Assembly: GCF_014199535.1 (NCBI RefSeq) | Contig: NZ_JACHNV010000002.1 | Location: 496,001-560,000 of the forward strand | DNA from: Hymenobacter latericoloratus | GTDB lineage: Bacteria; Bacteroidota; Bacteroidia; Cytophagales; Hymenobacteraceae | Length of the DNA: 64,000 nt | Direction: 5' to 3' | Shown: one piece after another, positions 25,813 to 33,543 of the stretch | Numbering within the stretch: the stretch's first letter is position 1 | Layout of the letters: every line of letters begins with the position of its first letter | Made by a program: the position numbers and the translations under genes | The notes under the pieces: generated by a model | Told to the model about the DNA's origin: nothing | Databases searched by the model: none | What the model saw: only the letters and a program-made list of their open reading frames with translations

Positions 25813-26121
25813 TTAGTGTTCAGGCTCGGCAATCTGGTAGGAAACGCTGTCCGGCGCTACTTCCGATACCTCAAAATGTACCCCATCAAAGGTGCTTTTC
25901 ACGGTGATTTCGTGGGTCATGTCGCAGCCGGGGCACTTAATTTCTTCCGTTTCAAACTGGCCGTCGTCTTCCATGGAGTTGGCCAGATGGTCGGGGGCGG
26001 GCACGCCGATCAGGTCGGTAAACACTTCGGTGTGGCACTCGTTGCATTCGAATTTGAGGCCTACGGTACGGCCTTGCAGTTCATCGAGCGGGGCGGGGGT
26101 ATTTTTCTGTTGAATCCACAT
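25813..26121 (-). CDS. Small zinc-ribbon-like protein
   Basis: The 102 residues carry two CxxC pairs, FECNECHTEV and IKCPGCDMTH, about 45 residues apart. This is the arrangement of a zinc ribbon. The rest is acidic with alternating strands (TEEIKCPGC, HEITVKSTFDGVHFEVSEV). There is no signal peptide, so it is cytoplasmic. No family name is recognised, and a role in binding nucleic acid or protein is only inferred from the fold type. Confidence 0.8.
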   Translation of the reverse strand: MWIQQKNTPAPLDELQGRTVGLKFECNECHTEVFTDLIGVPAPDHLANSMEDDGQFETEEIKCPGCDMTHEITVKSTFDGVHFEVSEVAPDSVSYQIAEPEH

Positions 26122-26292
26122 AAGGAGCCGAGAGTTTGGTTGTTGGAGAAAGTTCGGGAGGCCACAGGGGCTAGTAGGCTGTACGCGCGAACGGTGGCTT
26201 GGGGTTGTGCTAAGGGGTAGGAGAGTGCAGCTCGCCGGCCCGGTGGCCTCGTTTTTGTTTTATCTTGGAAAGCATTACTGCGCTATTTCCGT

Positions 26293-27696
26293 ATGCCTAC
26301 CCCCTTGTTACCTGCTATAGAGGCGCCGACGGCGCCTTTTCCGTGGGTGCCCCGCTGGCGCACCCTGCTTACCTCGCTGGCCATGGCCCGCGACCCTATC
26401 GGCAACCTTAACCGCGCCCACGCTGCCCACGGCGACACGGTGGGGCTGCACCTGGGCGGCATCCGGCCGTGCTACGTCACCCGCGACCCGGCCCTGGTAC
26501 AGCATATTCTCCGTCAACACCACCGCCGCTACCTCAAGTCGGACCTCACGCACGGCCTGATCCGCTACATCGGGCGGGGGCTACTCACCAACGAGGGGCC
26601 CGACTGGCTACGGCAGCGCCGCCTGATTCAGCCGGCCTTCCACCGCCAGCGCCTGGCCGGCCTTACCCGTCTGATGCAAGCCGCCGCCGAGGAGTGGACC
26701 CAGGAGCTGCAAGCCCGCACGGCCACCGGTCCGGCCCTGGTCGATATTCATGAGGCCATGACGCGGGTAGCGTTCCGGATTATTGCGCAGGCCACCTTTG
26801 GCACCAGCATGAGCGACGCGGAGCGCGACCGGCTGTCGGATATCCTGACCCAGATTCAGGCTTTTTACGTGCGCACCATCCGGCAGCCCTACCTCCGGCC
26901 CTGGCTGCAAGGCACCGGCAGCTACCGCCGCCACGAGGCCCTGAGCCGAGAGCTACGCGAGCTGGTCCGGACCTACATCCGCAAGCGTCAGCGGGCCGGT
27001 ACCAGCCCCGCCACTCCTCATAACGACCTGCTGCAAATGCTGCTGGATGTGCGCTACGAGGACACTGGCGAGCCTATGATGGAAGAACAGCTGGTAGATG
27101 AAGCCAACATCCTGTTACTGGCCGGCCACGAAACCTCAGCCAACGCCTTAAGCTGGCTGTTTTATTTGTTGGCTGAGCACCCCGAGGCCGCTGCCCAGAT
27201 TCGGCAGGAGCGGGCGGCAGCTGGCCTGGCCCATCGGGCCCCGGAGTTCGAGGAGCTAGCCCGCCTGCCATACTCCATGCAAGTGATTCAGGAAACCATG
27301 CGGCTCTACCCCCCGGCCTGGATTCTGGACCGCGTAGCTTTGGAAGACGATGAGTTTCAGGGGCACCCGTTTCCGAAGGGCACGCTCTTTTCACTTTACA
27401 TTTACGGGCTGCACCGCCACCCTACGCTGTGGCCCGCCCCCAATGCGTTTCGGCCTGAGCGGTTTGCTCCGGGTGCCCAGCCGCCGGTGCCGGCCTACGC
27501 CTACCTGCCTTTCGGGGGCGGACCGCGTCTGTGCATCGGCAACCACTTTGCCCTGGCTGAAATTCAGTTGGTACTGCTGGAAACGCTCCGGCACTTCACC
27601 GTCGCGCCCATCACGAAGGAGGAGGTAGTACCCGTGCCCTTGGTAACGTTGCGGCCCCAGGAAGGAGTAGTGCTGCAGTTTGAGCGGCTAGCGTAG
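26293..27696 (+). CDS. Cytochrome P450
   Basis: The 467-residue protein is a soluble P450 mono-oxygenase. The I-helix oxygen-binding motif is GHETSANALSW and the K-helix ExxR is ETMRL. The haem-thiolate loop is FGGGPRLCIGNHFA with Cys 414. It resembles the fatty-acid/CYP102-like group in its haem domain, but has no attached reductase domain and no ferredoxin gene beside it, so electrons must come from elsewhere. The substrate is unknown. It is bounded by a palindrome downstream. Confidence 0.95.
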   Translation: MPTPLLPAIEAPTAPFPWVPRWRTLLTSLAMARDPIGNLNRAHAAHGDTVGLHLGGIRPCYVTRDPALVQHILRQHHRRYLKSDLTHGLIRYIGRGLLTNEGPDWLRQRRLIQPAFHRQRLAGLTRLMQAAAEEWTQELQARTATGPALVDIHEAMTRVAFRIIAQATFGTSMSDAERDRLSDILTQIQAFYVRTIRQPYLRPWLQGTGSYRRHEALSRELRELVRTYIRKRQRAGTSPATPHNDLLQMLLDVRYEDTGEPMMEEQLVDEANILLLAGHETSANALSWLFYLLAEHPEAAAQIRQERAAAGLAHRAPEFEELARLPYSMQVIQETMRLYPPAWILDRVALEDDEFQGHPFPKGTLFSLYIYGLHRHPTLWPAPNAFRPERFAPGAQPPVPAYAYLPFGGGPRLCIGNHFALAEIQLVLLETLRHFTVAPITKEEVVPVPLVTLRPQEGVVLQFERLA

Positions 27697-27699
27697 CCG

Positions 27700-27813
27700 A
27701 AATAGCTGTCATCCGGAGTGCAGCGAAGGACCTTGTCACGCTAGAACAAATCGTTATTACGACTCGTGCTGACGTGATAAGGTCCTTCGCTACACTCCGG
27801 ATGACAGCTATTT
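27700..27813. repeat. 114-base palindrome between convergent genes
   Basis: Arms 27700-27740 and 27773-27813 are 41 bases each and pair with two mismatches. They contain GTCATCCGGAG and GCGAAGGACCTT. Weaker pairing continues to the centre. It fills the gap between the P450 gene and the converging metallo-hydrolase gene. I recall similar sequences in other Hymenobacter genomes, but no search was made. Confidence 0.88.
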
Positions 27814-27883
27814 TTCACTTAATCCTCACTGCAGGCCAGATTCTGCTTTCTGCTTAATTCGTCTAATGCTCATCAGAACACCC

Positions 27884-29011
27884 CTACTGCCACCACTTCG
27901 TTTGCGGAAGTGGGCCGGCACCGAGCGTAATAGTTTGGCCCAGCAGGGGAGTTGTCATAGGTAAATTGAGGCGAGCAGCGGCGGCCGAAGCCCGTTGCAC
28001 TGGTTCGTTCCAGGCATGATGGGCCTCCGTGAAAGCGCCCCAATGCACGGGTAACAGCAGCCTGGCTTGCACATCCAGGGCGGCCTGCACGCTCTGCTCA
28101 GGCAGCATATGAATCTGAGCCCATTGCGCGTCGTACTGTCCGCATTCCATCAGGGCCAGGTCGAAGGGGCCGTGCTGTTGGCCGATGGTTTGGAAGTGCG
28201 GTCCGTAGCCCCCGTCGCCGCTATAGAATACGCGCTTTGTAGCCGATTTTATCACCCAAGAGCTCCAGGAAGTGGAGTTGCGGTTGGTGAGACCCCGGCC
28301 GGAAAAGTGCCGGGCCGGCGTGCTGGTGATGCTCAGGCCGCCGGGCAGCTGCACCGAGTCGTTCCAATCCAGCTCCCGTATCCGCTCCGGCGCCACGCCC
28401 CAGGCCCGCAGGTGGGCTCCTACCCCCAGTGGCACGAAGAAGTGGGTAGTTTTGTCTTTGAGCCGCAGAATGGTCTGGTAATCAAGATGGTCGTAGTGGT
28501 CGTGGGAAATGAGCACGGCATCAATAGGCGGCAGCTGCTCGGCGGTAATGGCTACCTGCGGATTGTAGCGCTGGGGCGTAATCCAGGAAATAGGGCCCAT
28601 CTTCACGCTCAGCATGGGGTCAAGCAGAATGTTCTTCCCGGCTATTTCTACCAGGCTGGCCGAGTGCCCAAACCAGGTTACGCGTAGCACTTCCGGCGTT
28701 TTTTGCGTGATGCTCACGGAGTCCAGGGGCTGCATGGGCAGCGGTCCGGCGGGTTTGTCGTTGGGGGTTTTGCTGAACAAGAAGCGCCAGAGCGAGCCAA
28801 CCGTGCTGCCCCCCGTCATGAGGGTGGTAGGCACTAGATTCTGAAATTCCCCATCCTGGTAGTGCCCCGATTTCGCGTAGGCTGCCCGCTCGGCCTTGGT
28901 GGGCTTGCCCCCAAACTCGGGGCTGAGGTTGGCAAAGGCTACGCCTATTACCAGCAGAACTAGCAGAAGGCTGACCGTGAGGCGGCCCAGGAAGCGGAGA
29001 GGTTTGCGCAT
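27884..29011 (-). CDS. Metallo-beta-lactamase fold hydrolase (UlaG / NAPE-PLD-like), membrane-anchored
   Basis: The 375 residues start with an N-terminal membrane segment or signal anchor (about 5-26). The metal-binding motif follows in ISHDHYDHLDY, then GDGGYGPHF, MECGQY and the final LPVHWGAF. These resemble the UlaG and NAPE-phospholipase D branch, which acts on lactones or phospholipids. Anchoring suggests an envelope substrate, but this is inference. The frame stays open to 29113; the ATG at 29011 is preferred because the hydrophobic segment follows it. Confidence 0.9.
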   Translation of the reverse strand: MRKPLRFLGRLTVSLLLVLLVIGVAFANLSPEFGGKPTKAERAAYAKSGHYQDGEFQNLVPTTLMTGGSTVGSLWRFLFSKTPNDKPAGPLPMQPLDSVSITQKTPEVLRVTWFGHSASLVEIAGKNILLDPMLSVKMGPISWITPQRYNPQVAITAEQLPPIDAVLISHDHYDHLDYQTILRLKDKTTHFFVPLGVGAHLRAWGVAPERIRELDWNDSVQLPGGLSITSTPARHFSGRGLTNRNSTSWSSWVIKSATKRVFYSGDGGYGPHFQTIGQQHGPFDLALMECGQYDAQWAQIHMLPEQSVQAALDVQARLLLPVHWGAFTEAHHAWNEPVQRASAAAARLNLPMTTPLLGQTITLGAGPLPQTKWWQ

Positions 29012-29131
29012 GCGAGTGGGGTAGGAGGTAAGCCCGTAGTCGATTATATACGGGAAATACTTTACTGCATCCGGCAAAAGGCCACAATGCTTTGCCAGTG
29101 AGCCCCTGACCACAGGAACATTGCAATAAAA

Positions 29132-29234
29132 GACGTGTCATGTCGAGCTTGTCGAGACATCTCACGTGCTGACGTTGGAATAGTAATCCAACGATTCGAG
29201 CGAGATGTCTCGCGGGGCTCGACATGACACGTCC
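29132..29234. repeat. Palindrome upstream of the metallo-hydrolase gene
   Basis: GACGTGTCATGTCGAGC at 29132-29148 pairs perfectly with the right end (29218-29234). An inner CGAGACATCTC block pairs with CGAGATGTCTCG, and CGTTGGA/TCCAACG closes around an eight-base loop. It is a roughly 103-base imperfect palindrome, different in sequence from the one at 27700. Confidence 0.85.
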
Positions 29235-29290
29235 TATTGTGTAGCAAATGTGTTTCTACCGTTTACCCGCCCTACCCCCGCCTCCACGCA

Positions 29291-29326
29291 AAACCGCCCT
29301 GCCCGAGCGAACGGACAGAGCGGCTT
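29291..29326 (-). terminator. Terminator after the Spy/CpxP-like gene
   Basis: AACCGCCCTGCCCG and CGGACAGAGCGGCTT pair with a few mismatches. On the minus strand the stem ends in TTTT. It lies 33 bases after the stop of the gene at 29360. Confidence 0.6.
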
Positions 29327-29359
29327 GAACAGGTTACGGCCTAAGCAGGGGGTAGGAAA

Positions 29360-29851
29360 TTAGCTGCGGCCCCCGAAGCCGCGGCGGTCAGTACCTTGGT
29401 GGTCCTGCTGCCGGTCGCGGCGGTTGCTCATTTGGCGCATGCGCTCCTGGCGTTTGGCTTCCAGTTGGGCATATTGCTTTTTCGAGAGGGCGTCTTTGAG
29501 CTGCTTATCGGTGTTTTCGCGGATGCGCTTGAACTCGCTCATCTGCTGGCCCCGGTCCTGGCCCGAACGGCCACGCAGGGCTTGCATCTGCTGCTGTTGA
29601 TCCTGGAAAATCTTCTCGATTTTCGACTTCTGCTTTTTGCTCAGGTCCAGTTCTTTGGCCAGTTCATCGGTGCGGCGTTGGCGCTCCTGGGCACTGAACT
29701 GGCCCCGGCGGTCGTGGTCCTGGCGGCGGTTGTGGCGCTGTTCGCGGCCCTGGCGGCCATCATCCTGGCGCAGGTCGGTGGCAAAGCTAGTGCTTACAAT
29801 GGAAGAAGATAAACCAAGAAGAAGGGCGAGGCTGAAGAGTTGCTTTTTCAT
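29360..29851 (-). CDS. Spy/CpxP-like periplasmic protein
   Basis: The 163 residues start with a signal peptide (MKKQLFSLALLLGLSSSIVSTSFA) and are otherwise very rich in Arg, Gln, Asp and Lys. The middle (about 60-130) is a predicted long helical pair with a spacing like LTxxQ proteins (ELDLSKKQKSKIEKIF, DALSKKQYAQLEAK). Relatives such as Spy and CpxP are periplasmic chaperones or metal sensors. Only the general type is supported. The basic tail ends RRGFGGRS. Confidence 0.75.
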   Translation of the reverse strand: MKKQLFSLALLLGLSSSIVSTSFATDLRQDDGRQGREQRHNRRQDHDRRGQFSAQERQRRTDELAKELDLSKKQKSKIEKIFQDQQQQMQALRGRSGQDRGQQMSEFKRIRENTDKQLKDALSKKQYAQLEAKRQERMRQMSNRRDRQQDHQGTDRRGFGGRS

Positions 29852-30057
29852 GATAGTGAAAAGGTTGAAGGCTGAAATGAGGGTAGCGTCCGGGGCGCTA
29901 CGTTCTGCCAGTCTTCATTCAAACCCAGTGCCTTATTCCGGGGCGTTTGCCCAACTATCCAGCACTACCCCTGAAACATCGACCAACCGCCTCTTTTAAT
30001 CGTCCTACCTTTTCTTCCGATTCTGAAGCCGGGAGCTATTTTGCTATACTTGCCCGC

Positions 30058-30618
30058 ATGACCCAGCCCCTGAGCCTGCTCGCTACCCCGCCTTCCTTGG
30101 TTCCCGAACTGGAAACCCCCGATTTGCGGCTGCGCGGCCCCCGAATCACCGACCTGCCTGAAGCGGCCGCTATTGCCGCCGACCCGGCCTTTTATCGCTA
30201 CCTGGGTAATAAACCGCAAACCGAAGAAGATACCTGGCGTCGCATGCTGGGCCAGCAAGGTCACTGGTCGCTGTTAGGGTTTGGGGCCTGGGCCATTGAG
30301 GAAAAAGCTACCAGTCGCTATTTGGGTACGGTGGGTTTCTTCGACTTCCAGCGCGACCTGACGCCCTCCCTGAAAGGCACCTTGGAGGCTGGCTGGGTGC
30401 TGGCACCCCGCGTGCATGGCCTCGGTTACGCCAGCCAAGCCGTGCAAGCCGCCCTGAACTGGGCCGAGCCGCGCTTTCCTACCGCCCGCATTACCTGCAT
30501 CATCGACCCTGATAATGCAGCTTCTTTAGGGGTAGCGCAAAAGTTTGGCTTCCGGGAATTTGCCCGCACTACCTACCACTCCGAGCCCATTGTGCTGCTG
30601 GAGCGCCCCCGGTCATAG
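30058..30618 (+). CDS. GNAT family N-acetyltransferase (RimJ/RimL-like)
   Basis: The 186 residues show the GNAT pattern: LRLRGPRITDLPEAAAIA at the start, the beta-4 segment LEAGWVLAP, and the acetyl-CoA loop RVHGLGYASQAVQAALNWA. ITCIIDPDNAASLGVAQKFGF is typical of the RimJ/RimL type. It acetylates an unknown amine. The frame is open to 29947, but the ATG at 30058 fits the family start. A -7-like box (TATACTTG) ends six bases before it. Confidence 0.9.
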   Translation: MTQPLSLLATPPSLVPELETPDLRLRGPRITDLPEAAAIAADPAFYRYLGNKPQTEEDTWRRMLGQQGHWSLLGFGAWAIEEKATSRYLGTVGFFDFQRDLTPSLKGTLEAGWVLAPRVHGLGYASQAVQAALNWAEPRFPTARITCIIDPDNAASLGVAQKFGFREFARTTYHSEPIVLLERPRS

Positions 30619-30626
30619 GCGTAGCG

Positions 30627-31733
30627 CTATGGGGCGTCACTTGGCTTTGCTTGGGAAAAGAGGGGTAGCCTCCGCACTAGCCCTTCACTGAGCCAAAACA
30701 AGAGCAGGGCAATAGTGGCTCCGAGAAGCGTATCGAACACCCGCCCCTCCACCGAAATCAGGGTATTGCCAGGGTGCCCGGCCGTGGAGTTCAGCAGCGC
30801 CATAGGCGTAATAAACAGCAGGGCCAGCGCATAATTGCGCGCTACTACTACCTCTGTGGCCGCCTGCAACAGCATCAGCAGGGCCACAAGCCATAACCCC
30901 GAAGGCTGCTTCAAGGTCAGCAATTCAAAGACCCCAATGCCCAGCAGCGTGCCCATCATGCGCTGCACCGCCCGAATGGTAGTTAGCCGCCGGGAGGCAC
31001 TGGCTTGTAGCACCGCCACTGCTGACAATACCACCCAGTACGTCCGGTGCGCTCCCAGGGGGCTACTTACCAAGCTGGTAATGAGCACGGCCACCACTAC
31101 CCGTAGTGCCATTAGGGCGGCTTCCCGATCAAGCTTGAAGCGCGGATACAGCACCCGCAGCCCCGAGGGCGGCCCGTGGCGCTGCCGAACCGAGGGCAAC
31201 AGCAGAGGCGCAATAATTACCAGGTAAGCCAAAGCAGCTCCCACTGCTACCAATCCTACCAGCGGCAGGCCTGGCAAACCTGCTCCACCTAACTCCTTTG
31301 GCCGGGCCAGGTGGGCACTCACGGCGCTTACCAGCACAAACATCATGGGGCCGGGCGGCCCCAGTCGAAAGCCCAGCGCCACCACGCAAGCCACCGCACT
31401 TACTACCACCAAGCTTGCGTTGCTCAGCCAGAGGCTGCTAGTGCACGCTACCCCCAACCCCGATGCTAGAACCAACCCAGCCGCTACCAGCGGCAGCAGG
31501 TCCATCCGGTCGCGGCGGCTCAGGCTGGCTCCGTACAGGGCAGTAAAGGCTCCTAGCGCTGCCTGTAGTCCCCAGCCTTGGTGTCCTAGCACGGTAAACA
31601 GCCCCAACGGCAACCCCAGCGCTAGCCCAGCCTCCAACCCCACCTTCCAGCGCCAGGGTGCCGGGTGAAGCTGAATCAGGCTCCGAATAACCCGCCGCGT
31701 GCGGGGTACATAGCGCTGCATAAGGGCTGACAT
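30627..31733 (-). CDS. FUSC family inner-membrane protein
   Basis: The 368 residues contain two blocks of hydrophobic segments (about 30-165 and 210-350) with the FUSC signature ALRVVVAVLITSLVSSPLGAHRTYWVVLSAVAVLQ. A GTLLGIGVFE segment follows. Family members (AaeB, YccS, FusC) export aromatic or other small acids, often with a large cytoplasmic domain, which is absent here. It overlaps no neighbour and ends nine bases from the converging GNAT gene. Confidence 0.85.
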   Translation of the reverse strand: MSALMQRYVPRTRRVIRSLIQLHPAPWRWKVGLEAGLALGLPLGLFTVLGHQGWGLQAALGAFTALYGASLSRRDRMDLLPLVAAGLVLASGLGVACTSSLWLSNASLVVVSAVACVVALGFRLGPPGPMMFVLVSAVSAHLARPKELGGAGLPGLPLVGLVAVGAALAYLVIIAPLLLPSVRQRHGPPSGLRVLYPRFKLDREAALMALRVVVAVLITSLVSSPLGAHRTYWVVLSAVAVLQASASRRLTTIRAVQRMMGTLLGIGVFELLTLKQPSGLWLVALLMLLQAATEVVVARNYALALLFITPMALLNSTAGHPGNTLISVEGRVFDTLLGATIALLLFWLSEGLVRRLPLFSQAKPSDAP

Positions 31734-31872
31734 GGACGGGAGAGGGGTAGGAAGCTAAGCAAAGGGCGGGGCGTCTTCAATCGGGCAGACACAGCCGTCA
31801 TAGCTAACTAACAGTACGAACAAAGTAGGCTTTGGCTACAGAGCAGGGGTAGGAAGTAAGGCCTGATATAGC

Positions 31873-31911
31873 ACAACGGGCCTGCCCTCCAGAGAAGAGC
31901 AGGCCCGTTGT
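31873..31911 (-). terminator. Hairpin after the TlpA-like gene
   Basis: ACAACGGGCCTGC and its perfect 13-base complement flank a 13-base loop, 32 bases after the stop. No T-run follows on the minus strand, so it is a weak terminator or an mRNA-end stabiliser. Confidence 0.5.
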
Positions 31912-31942
31912 AGTGGCTGTTTGATCAAGAAGCTACCAGGGT

Positions 31943-33286
31943 TTACTCGGCCAGCAGTTGGTCAATAGTTTTGTTGAACTCGGCTACTTCCTGCTCATAG
32001 TACTTGCCGGTGCCGGGGCCCGAGAAGCCAGTGTGAATCTTGCGGACCTCGCCTTTCTTGTCGAGGAAGATAGTAGTAGGGAAAGCTAACACTTTCTGCA
32101 CTTGGGGCAACGACTGGCTGGCGGCATCCTTGTTAGCTTCGCCGGCCACGGCTAGGTCGTAGCCCACGTTCATGCGCTGCTTCATCTTCAGCAGCTTCTG
32201 AGCGGCTACTTTCTGGTCGGTGGTGCGCTCGTAGCCCAGCCCGATAATTTCTACCCCGCGCTGCTTGTTCTTCTCGTACCAAGGAGCCAGGAAGTTGGTT
32301 TCGTCCATGCAGTTCGGGCACCAGGAGCCCAGAATCTGCACTACTACTACCTTGCCTTTGTACTTGGGGTCAGCAGGTGAAATGCTACCGCCTTCCATGA
32401 TGCTCGGGAATTTGAAGTCCAGCTTTTTCTGGCCGGGCTTCATGCCGGTGAGGGCGTTAGCGTCGGGCAGTTTGGCGTTCGGGTCGAGGGTAGCCGTCCA
32501 GGTTTCGTGGCCTGATTTACCGCTGTAGAAGTCGCCGGAAATCTGGTTGATGTTACCCGGCTTGGCCAGCTTGCCATCGAACAGGAAGCCGTGGCTGCCA
32601 TCGAAAGTAGAAAGCATAATGTGCTCTTGTCCACCTTTGGTTACCAGGTTGCCCGCTAGGTAGCGGTAGTCGCCGGTCGTTGTCAGGAAGGTACCCGTCA
32701 GGGCCGAACTGTTGGTGCTATCTTGGCGGATAATGCCTACGGCCGGATACGTTTTGCCTTCATCGTCGCGGAACTCCACGCGGAAGGTCGCACCCCGCCG
32801 CAGGTCGCCAAACATTGACGCCGATTTAGTATCACCCGCGAACAGGGCAGGGGTATCAGTGGTCTTAGTGGCCGTAAATGCCACCCGGTACGGGTCCTTG
32901 GCATCGTACTTCACCCAGGCCCCTTTCAGCTTGTCGGCGCCATCAGTACGCACCACCAGTGCGGCATCGAACACACCCAACCGGATGGTGGTGGAGTCGC
33001 CCACGGTTTTGATTTCATCCAGCTTCAGGCGTTCCTCACCGTTGCGCAGGTACACGGCTACGGGCTGGTTGTTATTGCCCGCTTCTACATCAAACAGAAA
33101 CGGAATTTCCTGGCCCTGGGCTGCCAGCACCCCGCGCCAGGTACCGGCCGGCAGGTAGGTGGCATTGGCGCCGGTGGTTTCCACGGGCTCGGTTTTTTCG
33201 GAGGAAGAGTTGGACTGACAGGCCACCGCGGCCAGCGCGAGTCCGGCCCCGGCTATGGCCTTGCGTAATGCAATGGCTACGGGCAT
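31943..33286 (-). CDS. TlpA-like thioredoxin-fold lipoprotein
   Basis: The 447 residues begin with a lipoprotein signal (LALAAVACQS). A beta-rich N-terminal domain (about 40-290) has no name I can give. A C-terminal thioredoxin domain has the redox pair in SWCPNCMDE (Cys 323, Cys 326) and the cis-Pro region FPTTIFLDKKG. Such proteins reduce or isomerise disulfides in the periplasm, for example in cytochrome c maturation. No cytochrome maturation genes lie nearby. It is divergent from aconitase. Confidence 0.92.
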   Translation of the reverse strand: MPVAIALRKAIAGAGLALAAVACQSNSSSEKTEPVETTGANATYLPAGTWRGVLAAQGQEIPFLFDVEAGNNNQPVAVYLRNGEERLKLDEIKTVGDSTTIRLGVFDAALVVRTDGADKLKGAWVKYDAKDPYRVAFTATKTTDTPALFAGDTKSASMFGDLRRGATFRVEFRDDEGKTYPAVGIIRQDSTNSSALTGTFLTTTGDYRYLAGNLVTKGGQEHIMLSTFDGSHGFLFDGKLAKPGNINQISGDFYSGKSGHETWTATLDPNAKLPDANALTGMKPGQKKLDFKFPSIMEGGSISPADPKYKGKVVVVQILGSWCPNCMDETNFLAPWYEKNKQRGVEIIGLGYERTTDQKVAAQKLLKMKQRMNVGYDLAVAGEANKDAASQSLPQVQKVLAFPTTIFLDKKGEVRKIHTGFSGPGTGKYYEQEVAEFNKTIDQLLAE

Positions 33287-33459
33287 GGTGAAAAGTTAAA
33301 GAAGGTTGATGCGAGGCTAAACTACTACCCCTTGCTATTAGTTTAAGGAAAGCAAGGTCGCGAATGTAAGGCCGGCAGCGCATTCTGCCTGCCAGCAAGG
33401 TAGCAGTGCCTTTTGGAATGATTCTAAATCAGGCTTCCAGGGCCGCCCAGGGCCCGAAA

Positions 33460-33493
33460 TTTTAGGCAGCGCAACGACCGGCAACTATATTTG
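33460..33493 (+). promoter_or_regulatory. Predicted promoter of the aconitase gene
   Basis: TATATTTG (33486-33493) is a perfect -7 box. TTTT at 33460-33463, 22 bases upstream, is an imperfect -33 element. The leader to the ATG at 33544 would be about 45 bases. Confidence 0.5.
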
Positions 33494-33543
33494 CGTACCT
33501 GTTTCCGATAGGTTCGTTCTCTCCACTTTTTCCATTTCGCATT

